Shown here piece after piece: positions 27,602 through 36,493 of a stretch of 64,000 nt of DNA. Source of the stretch: Chromohalobacter sarecensis. GTDB lineage: Bacteria > Pseudomonadota > Gammaproteobacteria > Pseudomonadales > Halomonadaceae. The translations under genes and the position numbers were made by a program. A model generated the notes under the pieces. It ran no database searches, had not been told where the DNA came from, and worked only from the letters and a program-made list of their open reading frames with translations. The stretch covers positions 310,001-374,000 of the forward strand of contig NZ_JAKGAN010000001.1 of the NCBI RefSeq assembly GCF_023061135.1, read 5' to 3'. The first letter of the stretch is position 1, and every line of letters starts with the position of its first letter.

Positions 27602-29401
27602 TCAGGGGCGCGCGTAACAGTCCGCCCAGTCCAGCGCTTCATCGAGCGGCAGGGCAGGGCTGTAAAAGAAGCCCTGGCCTATGTCACAGCCCATGGCGAT
27701 GAGCTTCTCCTCGGTGGCACGATCTTCGATACCCTCGGCGATCACACGGCGATTGAAGCTCTTGGACAGCGCGACGATGGCCTCGACGATCATTTCATCC
27801 TCAGGGTCGTCCAGCATGCCTAGGATGAAGGAGCGGTCGATCTTGATTTCGTTGGTGGAAAACTTGCGTAAATAGCTCAACGAGGCATAGCCGGTGCCAA
27901 AGTCATCAAGGGAGAGTTGCACCCCCAGCGCCTGACATGCCTTGATATTCGACGCTGCGAGGCCTGCATCATCGAGTGCCGTGCTTTCGAGAATCTCGAG
28001 TGTCAGGCGTTTGCGAAATGCCATGTCATATCGGCTTAGCGTGTTGTTCAGGTGATCGAGAAACTCGTCGTTGAGAAAGTGAGATGGGCTCAGATTGATG
28101 CTGATGGTGTAGGGAAGATCCCGTACCTGGAACGTTTCAAGGGTCGATACTGCCTGGTTGATGACCTGTTTGCCGAGCTCGATATCGAGCTTGGTATGCT
28201 CGATATAGGGCAGGAAACGCCCCGGATACACGAGCTTTCCAGAGGGATGGTGCCAGCGTATTAGACACTCGAATCCCGATACGATACCGGTCTTGTAATG
28301 TAACTGGGGTTGATAGAAAAGTTCGAGCTGATCGTTGTCCAGGGCGTGCTGCACTTGCTCACCGATGGCAAAACGCTCTTGCTGGGAATGATGACTCTCA
28401 AGATCGAAGAAATGGTAGCAGTTCTTTCCTGTTTCCTTAGCGGTATACATGGCTTGATCGGCATGCCGTAGCAGCAAGTCGCTATCCGAGTCATCGCTTG
28501 GAAAGCGTGTTATCCCCATGCTGGCGGACAACTCGATAACATGCCCTTGAAGGTGCATGGGGTGGCGCAGTTGATCGAGGATATGGCGGTAGATTCTTGC
28601 GTGTTCGACGTCACGTAGAATGATCACGAACTCGTCGCCACTCAGGCGGGCGGTGACATCGTGGTGGCGTACGGCGCTGCGGAGTCGGTCCGCAACGCAT
28701 CTGAGCACCTCGTCACCGATTGCGTGGCCCTTGAGATCGTTGATCGCCTTGAAACCATCCAGATCGAGAAAACACACCGAAAGCGAACCGCGCCGGTCTC
28801 TTGCGGCATTGAGTTCATCCTGGAACAGTTCATTGAGGAGATGACGGTTGGGAAGCTTCGTCAGGCTGTCGATGTTGATAGCCTCGCTCAAGAGTCGCTT
28901 CTTTTCCTGATTGGCAGCATTCAGGTGCTCACGCTCGAGTTCTTCTTCGAGTATCGCCGCTAGGCTACGCAGGATACTGAAGTCCATGTGAGACGCATCA
29001 CGTGGGGCGGAGTCGATAAGGCATAAGGTGCCGATCTTGAAGCCTGTAGGGTCGCGTAAGGGGATGCCGGCATAGAAGCGAATGAAAGGCGCACTGGTAA
29101 CGAGCGGATTTTTATAGAAAAGAGGATCGTTAGCGGCATCTTCAACGATATAAATACTATTTTGTTGAATAGTGTGGGTGCAAAAAGCATGCCGTCGTGG
29201 GGTCGTGTCCATACCGAGATTTTGCTTGGATTTGAACCATTGACGCTTGGCATCGATAAGCGTGAAGAGCGTGGTATCGACTTGATAGTGTTGCTTGGCA
29301 ATACGCGTCAGACGGTCGAAGCGTTCTTCCGGAGGGGTATCCAGAAGACCGGTCTCATGCAGTGCATGAAGTCGACGTTGCTCATGTCGTTTTAGCGTCA
29401 A
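27602..29401 (-). CDS. GAF-GGDEF-EAL protein with altered catalytic motifs
   Basis: 599 residues from a TTG at 29401 with GGGAGA seven bases upstream. No nearby ATG fits, because the GAF domain begins almost at once (LLDTPPEERFDRLTR). Order: GAF about 20-165, GGDEF about 180-335, EAL about 350-595. The diguanylate-cyclase signature reads SGDEF (about 252-257) and the EAL signature reads ECL (GFECLIRW, about 374-380), while DDFGTGY and the following KIDRSF are intact. Phosphodiesterase or cyclase activity is therefore uncertain. It could be a c-di-GMP sensor or a weak enzyme. No membrane segment is seen. Confidence 0.88.
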   Translation of the reverse strand: MTLKRHEQRRLHALHETGLLDTPPEERFDRLTRIAKQHYQVDTTLFTLIDAKRQWFKSKQNLGMDTTPRRHAFCTHTIQQNSIYIVEDAANDPLFYKNPLVTSAPFIRFYAGIPLRDPTGFKIGTLCLIDSAPRDASHMDFSILRSLAAILEEELEREHLNAANQEKKRLLSEAINIDSLTKLPNRHLLNELFQDELNAARDRRGSLSVCFLDLDGFKAINDLKGHAIGDEVLRCVADRLRSAVRHHDVTARLSGDEFVIILRDVEHARIYRHILDQLRHPMHLQGHVIELSASMGITRFPSDDSDSDLLLRHADQAMYTAKETGKNCYHFFDLESHHSQQERFAIGEQVQHALDNDQLELFYQPQLHYKTGIVSGFECLIRWHHPSGKLVYPGRFLPYIEHTKLDIELGKQVINQAVSTLETFQVRDLPYTISINLSPSHFLNDEFLDHLNNTLSRYDMAFRKRLTLEILESTALDDAGLAASNIKACQALGVQLSLDDFGTGYASLSYLRKFSTNEIKIDRSFILGMLDDPEDEMIVEAIVALSKSFNRRVIAEGIEDRATEEKLIAMGCDIGQGFFYSPALPLDEALDWADCYARP

Positions 29402-29596
29402 AATGCCATCTCCCGATGCCTAGAATACGCAATCGTTTGTTTGAATTCAGTGAGACGTCGTATGAGACGCTTAGCCGATTCATCTTGCCCCTGTATCATG
29501 GCTGTTCCACTCGGACGCACCAGGGCGTATAGGGGCTGAATCATGAACCGTCCAGTCAGCGTACTGAATGGATAATTCAATATTAAAGTGAATAAC

Positions 29597-29626
29597 GATT
29601 CAACGCGAATTGAATCATTGATTCAA
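29597..29626. promoter_or_regulatory. Overlapping palindromic operator sites of the adjacent regulator
   Basis: TTGAATCA-T-TGATTCAA (29610-29626) is a perfect 17-base palindrome. The same TTGAATC half also pairs with GATTCAA at 29597-29603 across six bases. Further TTGAAT-like words lie within the preceding 150 bases. They sit just ahead of the regulator start at 29636, as expected for self-repression. Confidence 0.55.
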
Positions 29627-29635
29627 ATTCAGCGT

Positions 29636-30052
29636 ATGAATGAAAAAACCATGTTCGCTGAACGCCTTCAAAAGGCCCTTATTGCCGCAGGCTATGAGCC
29701 TCGCCCCTCGGTACTTGAGCGCGAGTTCAATCTCCGCTACTGGGGAAAACCGATTACATTTCAAGCGGTACGGCGTTGGCTTCGTGGTGACTCCATTCCT
29801 GCCCAGGATAAACTTCAGGTGCTTGCCGAATGGCTGCGTATTGAACCGCACGTGTTGCGCTATGGAGATGAGAGTGAGCGAGCGCTTTACGCCACGCCCA
29901 ATGAATTGGATGTTGTGCCGGTCTGCGGAGACGAAGCTGAAGTGTTAAAAATCTACCGTAGCCTGCCTAGCGAGCAACGCAAAGTGCTTCGCCACGTCAT
30001 CGCTACATTCGGCAAGGCGAATGCGCCAAACGATAACGAGGGGACGCCGTGA
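29636..30052 (+). CDS. Helix-turn-helix (phage-repressor-like) regulator
   Basis: 138 residues from the ATG at 29636. A GTG at 29588 in frame would place the palindromes inside the gene and has no ribosome site. The N-terminal domain FAERLQKALIAAGYEPRPSVLEREFNLRYWGKPITFQAVRRWLRGDSIP is an XRE/lambda-repressor-type HTH, with DKLQVLAEWLRIEPHVLRYG completing it. The C-terminal 60 residues are a short helical region with no peptidase motif. Its target is not evident. The palindromes at its own start suggest autoregulation. Confidence 0.75.
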   Translation: MNEKTMFAERLQKALIAAGYEPRPSVLEREFNLRYWGKPITFQAVRRWLRGDSIPAQDKLQVLAEWLRIEPHVLRYGDESERALYATPNELDVVPVCGDEAEVLKIYRSLPSEQRKVLRHVIATFGKANAPNDNEGTP

Positions 30053-30134
30053 GCGAAACCGGCAAGGCGTCGAATCGTACTTCGGGCTTAGAGGCTAGCG
30101 TCGCTGCTGTCGCCCGCTATTGCTCCTATGACTA

Positions 30135-32237
30135 TCATGACGCGCTGTTCGTATCGCTGGCTGCTTCGATCAGGGTAGACAACTGCCCAGTGTATGTCAG
30201 AGTCAAGCGATGCATCGCACGGGTGCAGGCCACATACAGCAGGTTACGGTCCATATCGTTGTGGTACGTCTTGTCCTCTGCACTCGGCACGATGACACGG
30301 TCGAATTCCAACCCCTTGGCCAGGTGTGCAGTACAGACGATGATGCCGCGACTCAGGGCTTGGCTGCGTTCATCGAGCAATACGGCCTCGACCCCGGCAG
30401 TGGCGAGCTGTTCGTGATAATAGGCGGCCTGACGCTGAGTCTTGCAGATCACGGCCAGAGTGTGATGCGACGAGTCGAGAAATGCATGCGCTTCGTCGAT
30501 GATGCCCTCCGCCTCTTGCCGGCGCGAGGTGAAGTGCAGGACGCGTGGTGCTTCGTCGTGGCGTTCGATGGCGACGAGGTCGGGGTTGTGAGATATCCGT
30601 TGAGTGAATTGCATGATCTCGTAGCTGGAGCGGTAGCTCTTGTTGAGCGTCATGCAGATACTGCCGAGAAAGGTCCGTCGAATTTGCGTCAGGCTCGAGG
30701 CACTATAAGGATCGACGGATTGACGCGCGTCGCCGAGGATCGTTTTCTTGCATGAAAACAAACGGTTGAGAACTGCGTACTGGACCGGCGTGTAGTCCTG
30801 CATTTCATCGATCAGTAGATGTTTGATCCGTGCATAGGGCGAGCTGATGCGTTCGAGTTTCATCTTGAGATAGATGAGCGGAAAAAGATCGTTGTATTCC
30901 AACCGACCGTGGCTACCGGGCTTGAACAGCGCTGGTTCTTCCAGCCATTCGTAGAAGGCCTTGTACGTCTGACGTAGCGTACGTCGACGTGTCTTGGCCA
31001 TGGCGCCGAGTTCTTTCTGCAATTGCTGGCGATCGTCTGGGGTCAGGGCATAGCGATACTCCTGCTGCATGCTAGCCTCGAGATCGCGAATGACACGCTC
31101 TAGGCGGTCGCGTTGGGCGAGGCTGGCATGGCGATGAAAGGCCTCCTCGATCAACCAGGCGGGAATCAAGCGCCCCTCGATCCAGACATCTCGCGCGGCG
31201 AAACGCTGGTTCTCGACATGCTTCAGGTAAGCGTCCAGATGCTCCAGCATAGCGGCGGAGGCCTTGAAGGCCACGCGGCGCTGCAATTCGGGGGCCTGCT
31301 TTTCCAGCAGGGCGCGCGTTTGCTCGAAGAACCCCTGGAAGCGGAACTCACCCTCCAGCAACGTATCGGCCAGGCTTTCCATGCTGACTTCGTTGACCGA
31401 TTCCTCGCCGAGTTCGGGCAGTACCGTGGAGATGTAGTCGGCGAACACGCTATTGGGCGAGACGATCAGTATGTCGTCGGAACTCAACGTGTCCTTGAAG
31501 CGGTAGAGTAGAAAGGCAATGCGATGCAAGGCGATAGAGGTCTTCCCCGAGCCCGCGACCCCCTGGATGATCAATACCGGTGCCTCGTCGTTACGAATGA
31601 TGGCGTTCTGATCGCGCTGGATGGTCGCCACGATATTTTTCATGTTGGCGTCGGATGCGCGTCCCAGCTCATCCTGCAGGACTTCGTCGACGACGTTGAC
31701 CTCGCTATCGATCATCAGCTCGATGGTGTCGTGCTGAATGCGGAACTGGCGTTTCAGCGAAATCTGGCCTTCGATGTCGCCCTCGGGTGCCGTGAAGCGC
31801 ACAGGCCCGGTTTCATAGTCGTAGAAGAGCGAGGCGATCGGCGCACGCCAATCGTAGACATGCGTGCGGTTGGTTGCGTGATCCTGAAAGTGATGAATGC
31901 CGATGTAGATGGGCGAGGCTTCGCGTTCGCCCTCGCGGCGGAAGTCGAAACGTCCGAAATAGGGCGCACGTTGGAGTTTCTCGAGGCGCCCTTTCTGCGC
32001 TAGCAACGCATCGCCGGTTTTGACCATCTGATCGATAGATTCGCGAGAAGAGATTTTCTCGATGTGATCCATCTCGTCACGGTTTTCCGCCAGGTACGTT
32101 TTTTGCTCTTGAATGTCCTGTTTGTAATCGCTCAGACGTGCTTCGGCATCGTCGATGGCGTTGATCAGGCGTGACTGGATGGTCTCGAGGTGCGTCGCTT
32201 CCTGCTCGCGAGCGCTAGCATGGCGAGGTGCGTTCAT
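30135..32237 (-). CDS. HelD/UvrD-like superfamily 1 ATPase
   Basis: 700 residues from the ATG at 32237. The frame is open 38 codons upstream, but that part does not resemble the family. The N-terminal 100 residues are a charged coiled coil (ETIQSRLINAIDDAEARLSDYKQDIQEQ), as in HelD proteins that reach into RNA polymerase. The Walker A GVAGSGKTS is at about 227-235 and the Walker B region is LLIDEMQDYTPVQ. The ending LAKGLEFDRVIVPSAED...LLYVACTRAMHRLTLTYTG is the SF1 motif V/VI region. It may recycle stalled RNA polymerase or act as DNA helicase IV. Sequence alone does not decide. Confidence 0.85.
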   Translation of the reverse strand: MNAPRHASAREQEATHLETIQSRLINAIDDAEARLSDYKQDIQEQKTYLAENRDEMDHIEKISSRESIDQMVKTGDALLAQKGRLEKLQRAPYFGRFDFRREGEREASPIYIGIHHFQDHATNRTHVYDWRAPIASLFYDYETGPVRFTAPEGDIEGQISLKRQFRIQHDTIELMIDSEVNVVDEVLQDELGRASDANMKNIVATIQRDQNAIIRNDEAPVLIIQGVAGSGKTSIALHRIAFLLYRFKDTLSSDDILIVSPNSVFADYISTVLPELGEESVNEVSMESLADTLLEGEFRFQGFFEQTRALLEKQAPELQRRVAFKASAAMLEHLDAYLKHVENQRFAARDVWIEGRLIPAWLIEEAFHRHASLAQRDRLERVIRDLEASMQQEYRYALTPDDRQQLQKELGAMAKTRRRTLRQTYKAFYEWLEEPALFKPGSHGRLEYNDLFPLIYLKMKLERISSPYARIKHLLIDEMQDYTPVQYAVLNRLFSCKKTILGDARQSVDPYSASSLTQIRRTFLGSICMTLNKSYRSSYEIMQFTQRISHNPDLVAIERHDEAPRVLHFTSRRQEAEGIIDEAHAFLDSSHHTLAVICKTQRQAAYYHEQLATAGVEAVLLDERSQALSRGIIVCTAHLAKGLEFDRVIVPSAEDKTYHNDMDRNLLYVACTRAMHRLTLTYTGQLSTLIEAASDTNSAS

Positions 32238-32600
32238 ATAGGCGAGGGGCTTTGCTGATGATATTGGAACTGCATACCATTTTAACCTGCCGGGGACGAC
32301 ATGGCACCCATGGCGCGGCCGGCGGTCGGGACTGACGGCGTCAAGCACCATGAAACTTCTTGATGATGAAGATTGCGCTAGGCTATCGCGAGGAGCGCGT
32401 TGATTGAGTATCGCTCCGGGTAGTTCCTTGCCATGCGGGGCTTGGCGGGCTGCTTTTCCTCATCGGCGATGGCCGGGGAGAGGCTAGTCATGGCCTTCCT
32501 GGTTGCCGGGGCAACTGTGTATTAGGTAGACAGTTACTGCGTTTATTTCCTATATATAAAGTGGGGGACGGGAGGTCCCCTAGCTAGATTGCACTATCGC
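32238..32600. other. Intergenic region upstream of helD-like and catalase genes
   Basis: This holds the divergent promoters. A GGGGAC/GTCCCC hairpin lies at about 32564-32580, after an AT-rich TATATATAAA stretch. I see no gene or gene remnant. Confidence 0.4.
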
Positions 32601-32640
32601 GCCAGCGGTTCGATCCCAAGGCCAGCGGTTCGATCCCAGG
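32601..32640. repeat. Two tandem 20-bp repeats before the catalase gene
   Basis: GCCAGCGGTTCGATCCCA plus two bases occurs at 32601-32620 and again at 32621-32640, with one mismatch. The core GGTTCGATCCC looks like a tRNA T-arm, but no tRNA body is present. The second copy overlaps the position expected for the -35 box of the TATGAT at 32656, so the pair may bind an activator. Confidence 0.6.
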
Positions 32641-32655
32641 GAAAGGGCGTGGCGG

Positions 32656-32661
32656 TATGAT
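32656..32661 (+). promoter_or_regulatory. Candidate -10 box of the catalase promoter
   Basis: TATGAT, 35 bases before the catalase GTG. No good -35 box precedes it, which fits a promoter that needs an activator at the tandem repeats. Assignment is by resemblance only. Confidence 0.35.
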
Positions 32662-32695
32662 GTGCCATATATGAAAATGATGGGGAGATATCATC

Positions 32696-34159
32696 GTGAC
32701 GCAAGACAATCGCAAGCCAACGACGACAGACGCCGGAATTCCAGTGGCCAGTGACGAGCATTCGCTGTCCGTGGGGCCTGACGGTCCGATCGTAATGCAC
32801 GATCACTATCTCATCGAGCAGATGGCGAACTTCAACCGCGAGCGGATTCCCGAGCGTCAACCGCACGCCAAGGGCAGTGGTGCCTTCGGTCATTTCGAGG
32901 TGACTGAAGACGTCAGCAAGTACACTAAAGCGGCCGTGTTCCAGCCTGGCACCAAGACCGATGTGTTGATTCGTTTCTCCACGGTGGCCGGTGAACGCGG
33001 GAGCCCCGATACGTGGCGCGATCCGCGCGGGTTCTCGATCAAGTTCTACACCAGTGAAGGCAACTACGACATGGTGGGGAACAACACGCCGGTGTTCTTC
33101 ATCCGCGACCCGATGAAGTTCCAGCACTTCATCCGCAGCCAGAAGCGGCGTGCCGACAACAACCTGCGCGATCACGACATGCAGTGGGATTTCTGGACGC
33201 TGTCGCCGGAGTCCGCTCACCAGGTGACATGGTTGATGGGGGATCGCGGCATTCCCAAGACCTGGCGCCATATGAATGGCTATTCCAGCCATACCTATAT
33301 GTGGGCCAACGCTCAGGGCGAGAAGTTCTGGGTCAAGTACCACTTCAAGACCGACCAGGGCATCGAATGCCTGACGCAGGAAGAGGCCGACCGTCTGGCC
33401 GGCGAGAACAGCGATTACCACATGGGCGATCTGTATAACGCCATCCAGCGCGGCGACTATCCGAGCTGGACGCTCTACATGCAGGTTATGCCGTTCGCGG
33501 ATGCCGATACATACCGCCTCAATCCGTTTGATCTGACCAAGGTCTGGCCGCACGACGACTATCCGCTGATCAAGGTCGGCAAGCTGCAGTTGAACCGTAA
33601 CCCGACCGACAACCATGCCGAGATCGAACAGGCGGCCTTCGAGCCCAACAACCTCGTACCCGGCATCGGTATTAGCCCGGACAAGATGCTCATCGGGCGT
33701 GTGTTCTCCTACGCCGATGCACACCGTGCGCGCCTCGGGGTCAACTACAAGCAGATCCCGGTCAACGCGCCCAAGGCTCCCGTGCACAGTTACAGCAAGG
33801 ACGGGGCGATGCGCATCGACAAGGTCTCCGACCCGGTCTACGCGCCCAACTCCAAGGGCGGTCCGGCGGCGGATGGCGAGCGTTATCCCACCGACTCCAC
33901 CTGGGAAGCCAACGGCCAGATGGTGCGTGCGCCCTATGCCCTGCGCAAGGATGACAACGACTATGGCCAAGCCAATGACCTGATCAACAAGGTCATGGAC
34001 GATGCCGCACGTGATCGCTTGGTAAACAATGTGGTCGGGCATGTCTCCGGCGGTGTCGAAGAGCCGGTGCTGTCGCGCGTATTCGAGTACTGGAAGAATA
34101 TCGATGCCGAGATCGGTCGGCGTATCGAAGAAGGCGTGAAGGCGAACAAGGGGCTGTAA
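32696..34159 (+). CDS. katA: Monofunctional haem catalase
   Basis: 487 residues from a GTG with GGGGAG eight bases upstream. The distal histidine H57 lies in [20 protein letters not shown], the active-site asparagine in [21 protein letters not shown], and the proximal haem tyrosine Y339 in [17 protein letters not shown]. Length and motifs fit small-subunit (clade 3) catalases. It breaks H2O2 into water and oxygen in the cytoplasm. That would help a cell which, like this one, has several H2O2-producing amine oxidases. A strong terminator follows. Confidence 0.95.
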   Translation: MTQDNRKPTTTDAGIPVASDEHSLSVGPDGPIVMHDHYLIEQMANFNRERIPERQPHAKGSGAFGHFEVTEDVSKYTKAAVFQPGTKTDVLIRFSTVAGERGSPDTWRDPRGFSIKFYTSEGNYDMVGNNTPVFFIRDPMKFQHFIRSQKRRADNNLRDHDMQWDFWTLSPESAHQVTWLMGDRGIPKTWRHMNGYSSHTYMWANAQGEKFWVKYHFKTDQGIECLTQEEADRLAGENSDYHMGDLYNAIQRGDYPSWTLYMQVMPFADADTYRLNPFDLTKVWPHDDYPLIKVGKLQLNRNPTDNHAEIEQAAFEPNNLVPGIGISPDKMLIGRVFSYADAHRARLGVNYKQIPVNAPKAPVHSYSKDGAMRIDKVSDPVYAPNSKGGPAADGERYPTDSTWEANGQMVRAPYALRKDDNDYGQANDLINKVMDDAARDRLVNNVVGHVSGGVEEPVLSRVFEYWKNIDAEIGRRIEEGVKANKGL

Positions 34160-34189
34160 CACACGGTCCGCGTTAGCCTTTACCTACCA

Positions 34190-34229
34190 CACGGCCCGCT
34201 TCTTCTCAGAGAAGCGGGCCGTGCTTTTA
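34190..34229. terminator. Rho-independent terminator after the catalase gene
   Basis: CACGGCCCGCTTCT (34190-34203) pairs perfectly with AGAAGCGGGCCGTG (34210-34223) around a six-base loop, followed by CTTTTAG. It lies between convergent genes and may also serve the aldo/keto reductase. Confidence 0.9.
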
Positions 34230-34284
34230 GTACTCAGGTGAGTGGGTGAGTTAGTCCTGAGATGGGGACGTGAGAGGTATCGGT

Positions 34285-35331
34285 TCAGCGCTTGGCATCG
34301 GCCAGTTGCTGGCGGCGATAGGCGCCCTGACGTTCGAACATCCAGCCGGGATACTCGGCGGGCAGTGCGCTGACGGCATCGAGCTCGGCGAGTTCTTCGT
34401 GGCTCAATGCGACCTGCGTGGCGGCGATATTGTCGCCGAGCTGGTCGACGCGCTTGGCCCCGACGATGACACTCGTCACTGCCGACTGATGCAGCAACCA
34501 GGCCAGCGCGATCTGGGCTACGGAGACGCCGTGTGCCTTGGCGATCTTGCCCATTACATCGATGCAGTCAAAGGCACGTTCTTTATCGACCGGCGGGAAA
34601 TCGAAGTTGAGGCGACGGCTACCTGCCTCGCCCTGACTGTCGCGCGTGTACTTACCGCTCAGGAAACCGCCCGCGAGTGGGCTCCAGACCATCAGCCCAA
34701 GATTTTCGCTCTGCAGCATGGGGATCAGCTCGCGTTCGAGATCACGCCCAGCGAGAGTGTAATACGCCTGCAGCGACTCGAAGCGCGCCAGGCCGTGACG
34801 CTCGGCGATGCCCAGTGCCTTCATGATCTGCCAGGCCGCCCAGTTGGAAACCCCGACGTAGCGCACGTGGCCGTGCTGTACGAGGGTGTCGAGCGCGCGC
34901 ACGGCTTCCTCGATGGGCGTGGCGGGATCGAAGCCATGAATCTGATAGACATCGAGATGATCGAGCTGCAGTCGCTTCAGGCTGGCCTTGATGCCCTCCA
35001 TGATATGGTAGCGCGACATGCCACGGGCATTAACGCCGCCGTGGCCGGTTTCGCCGAACACCTTGGAGGCAACGACGACCTCGTCGCGTGGGACGTCGAG
35101 ATTCTTGAGTGCCTGGCCGGTGATGATTTCGGACTCGCCCTGGGAATACACATCGGCGGTGTCGATGAAATTGATGCCGGCATCCAGCGCGCGGCCGATC
35201 AGGCGCTCCGCATCGCTTTGCTGTAGATCGCCGATCTGGCTCCAGAACTCGCCCTGGCCACCGAAGGTCATGGTGCCGAGGCACAGCTCGGAGACGAACA
35301 AGCCGGTATTGCCGAATGGTTGATAACGCAT
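34285..35331 (-). CDS. Aldo/keto reductase
   Basis: 348 residues from the ATG at 35331, with AGGAG upstream. An earlier in-frame ATG lacks one. The catalytic tetrad is visible: D and Y in INFIDTADVYSQGESE, K in VVVASKVFGETG, H in VYQIHGFDPATP. VGVSNWAAWQ, LQAYYTLAGRDLERELIP and the IVGAKRVDQLGDN cofactor segment complete a TIM-barrel NADPH-dependent reductase of the oxidoreductase-like AKR type. The substrate is probably an aldehyde but is not known. Single-gene unit. Confidence 0.9.
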   Translation of the reverse strand: MRYQPFGNTGLFVSELCLGTMTFGGQGEFWSQIGDLQQSDAERLIGRALDAGINFIDTADVYSQGESEIITGQALKNLDVPRDEVVVASKVFGETGHGGVNARGMSRYHIMEGIKASLKRLQLDHLDVYQIHGFDPATPIEEAVRALDTLVQHGHVRYVGVSNWAAWQIMKALGIAERHGLARFESLQAYYTLAGRDLERELIPMLQSENLGLMVWSPLAGGFLSGKYTRDSQGEAGSRRLNFDFPPVDKERAFDCIDVMGKIAKAHGVSVAQIALAWLLHQSAVTSVIVGAKRVDQLGDNIAATQVALSHEELAELDAVSALPAEYPGWMFERQGAYRRQQLADAKR

Positions 35332-35674
35332 GAAACACTCCTGACGGTGATGAAATCGCCCCTCGTAGATAACCGCCATTGTGACCCGTGGCGCTGATAA
35401 GCGGCATGGGACGGGGCGGCTTCATTCAGTATGGACCCTATGAAAGCAGACAAAATGCGCGATTCTGTCGAGTTTATGCCCGATCCTGTTGTCAGCTCGT
35501 CAGCGCTGTCGTCGCATCTTCCTGTCCGATAGGGAGCAATAGGTGGCAAGAGCGGCCAGCGCGGGCTTACGCTTTCATCACTGGATATCGTCTATAGTGG
35601 GGCATGCGTAACGCGGTGGAACTGCGTCAGGAATAATAGCCGGGTCGGCCTCGGCGTATCAGGGAGGAAGTAAC
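35332..35674. other. Intergenic region between divergent genes
   Basis: 343 bases. The only promoter-like element I see is TATAGT at 35593-35598, pointing toward the lipoprotein gene and without a clear -35 box. No gene remnant or repeat is seen. Confidence 0.4.
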
Positions 35675-36469
35675 TTGTTCAGTGAAGCGAGTATATCGGT
35701 AGCGCGCCATTGGGCGGGCGGTGGCGTCATGGTGGGCGCTTTGGCGGTGCTCGGTGGGTGCCAGACAGGGTCGCCGGCGCCGGAAGGGCTGAATACCGAG
35801 CGTATGGAGAAAAGCTTCGTCGAGCGTGATTGTCCGGCAGGGCGTTGCGCGACCGTCGAAGTCGAATCGCTGCGTTTTCCCGGTGCATCGGGCTTGAGCG
35901 AGCAGCTACGAGATGAGTTGCTGAGCATGGGGTCGGGCATTACCAATGGCGAAAGCGACGTGGTAGCTTCGTCCTGGAAAGAGTACGCGCAGACGTTTTT
36001 CGACGAGGCCAAGGCGGCGCGGGAGCGCGTGCCGGAATTGCCCGGTTACCAGGCGGTCTTCAAGGCGGAGATCTACGACCGGCATGCCGCGCTGACCACC
36101 GTCAAACTCGATAGCTACGTGTTCACCGGTGGGGCCCACGGCATGCCGCTGACCGAATTCATGGTCATCGATGAACGCGAGCGACGCGTGGTGACACTCG
36201 ATGACATGCTGCGCGAGGGGCAGACGCCGGCCTATCGCGAGGCGCTATCGCGTGCGCATCTACGTTGGCTGGAAAAACAACAGGCGGATGCCGACTTCGC
36301 CGAATCCTGGCCGCTGAGTATGAACCGCAACGTGGCACCGTTCGCCGACGAATGGCGGGTACGCTACAACGCCTATGACATCGCGCCTTATTCCTATGGG
36401 CAACCGGAGCTACGCATTCCTGCCGAGGCGCTCGAAGGCATCGCCAAGCCGCGCTATCTGGAGCGCTGA
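35675..36469 (+). CDS. Lipoprotein with RsiV-like (DUF3298/DUF4163-type) domain
   Basis: 264 residues from a TTG behind an unusually strong AGGGAGGAAG. The signal ends in a lipobox LGGC, so it is a lipoprotein. The mature part has YQAVFKAEIYDRHAALTTVKLDSYVFTGGAHGM and VTLDDML, which are hallmarks of the DUF4163-DUF3298 pair found in RsiV-type anti-sigma factors and lysozyme-sensing proteins. The asparagine-rich end (APFADEWRVRYNAYDIAPYSYGQPELRIP) matches the second half. Function here is unknown; an envelope-sensing role is possible. Confidence 0.78.
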   Translation: MFSEASISVARHWAGGGVMVGALAVLGGCQTGSPAPEGLNTERMEKSFVERDCPAGRCATVEVESLRFPGASGLSEQLRDELLSMGSGITNGESDVVASSWKEYAQTFFDEAKAARERVPELPGYQAVFKAEIYDRHAALTTVKLDSYVFTGGAHGMPLTEFMVIDERERRVVTLDDMLREGQTPAYREALSRAHLRWLEKQQADADFAESWPLSMNRNVAPFADEWRVRYNAYDIAPYSYGQPELRIPAEALEGIAKPRYLER

Positions 36470-36493
36470 TTTTCAAGTGCTTTCCGGTAATAA

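Noticed and set aside
29398-29580. 60-codon minus-strand frame whose stop overlaps the GGDEF-EAL start
   Set aside because: No recognisable domain and no good ribosome site. The overlap alone is not enough to call a gene.
30049-30417. 122-codon plus-strand frame starting at a GTG that overlaps the regulator stop
   Set aside because: Most of it is antisense to the conserved HelD-like C-terminus. Only the first 28 codons are free, and they resemble nothing known.
32605-32640. tRNA gene suggested by GGTTCGATCCC
   Set aside because: Only a T-arm-like core occurs, twice in tandem. No acceptor, D-arm or anticodon arm can be built around it.
32594-34162. 522-codon minus-strand open frame opposite the catalase
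   Set aside because: Shadow of a GC-rich gene. The plus strand encodes a full catalase with all active-site residues.
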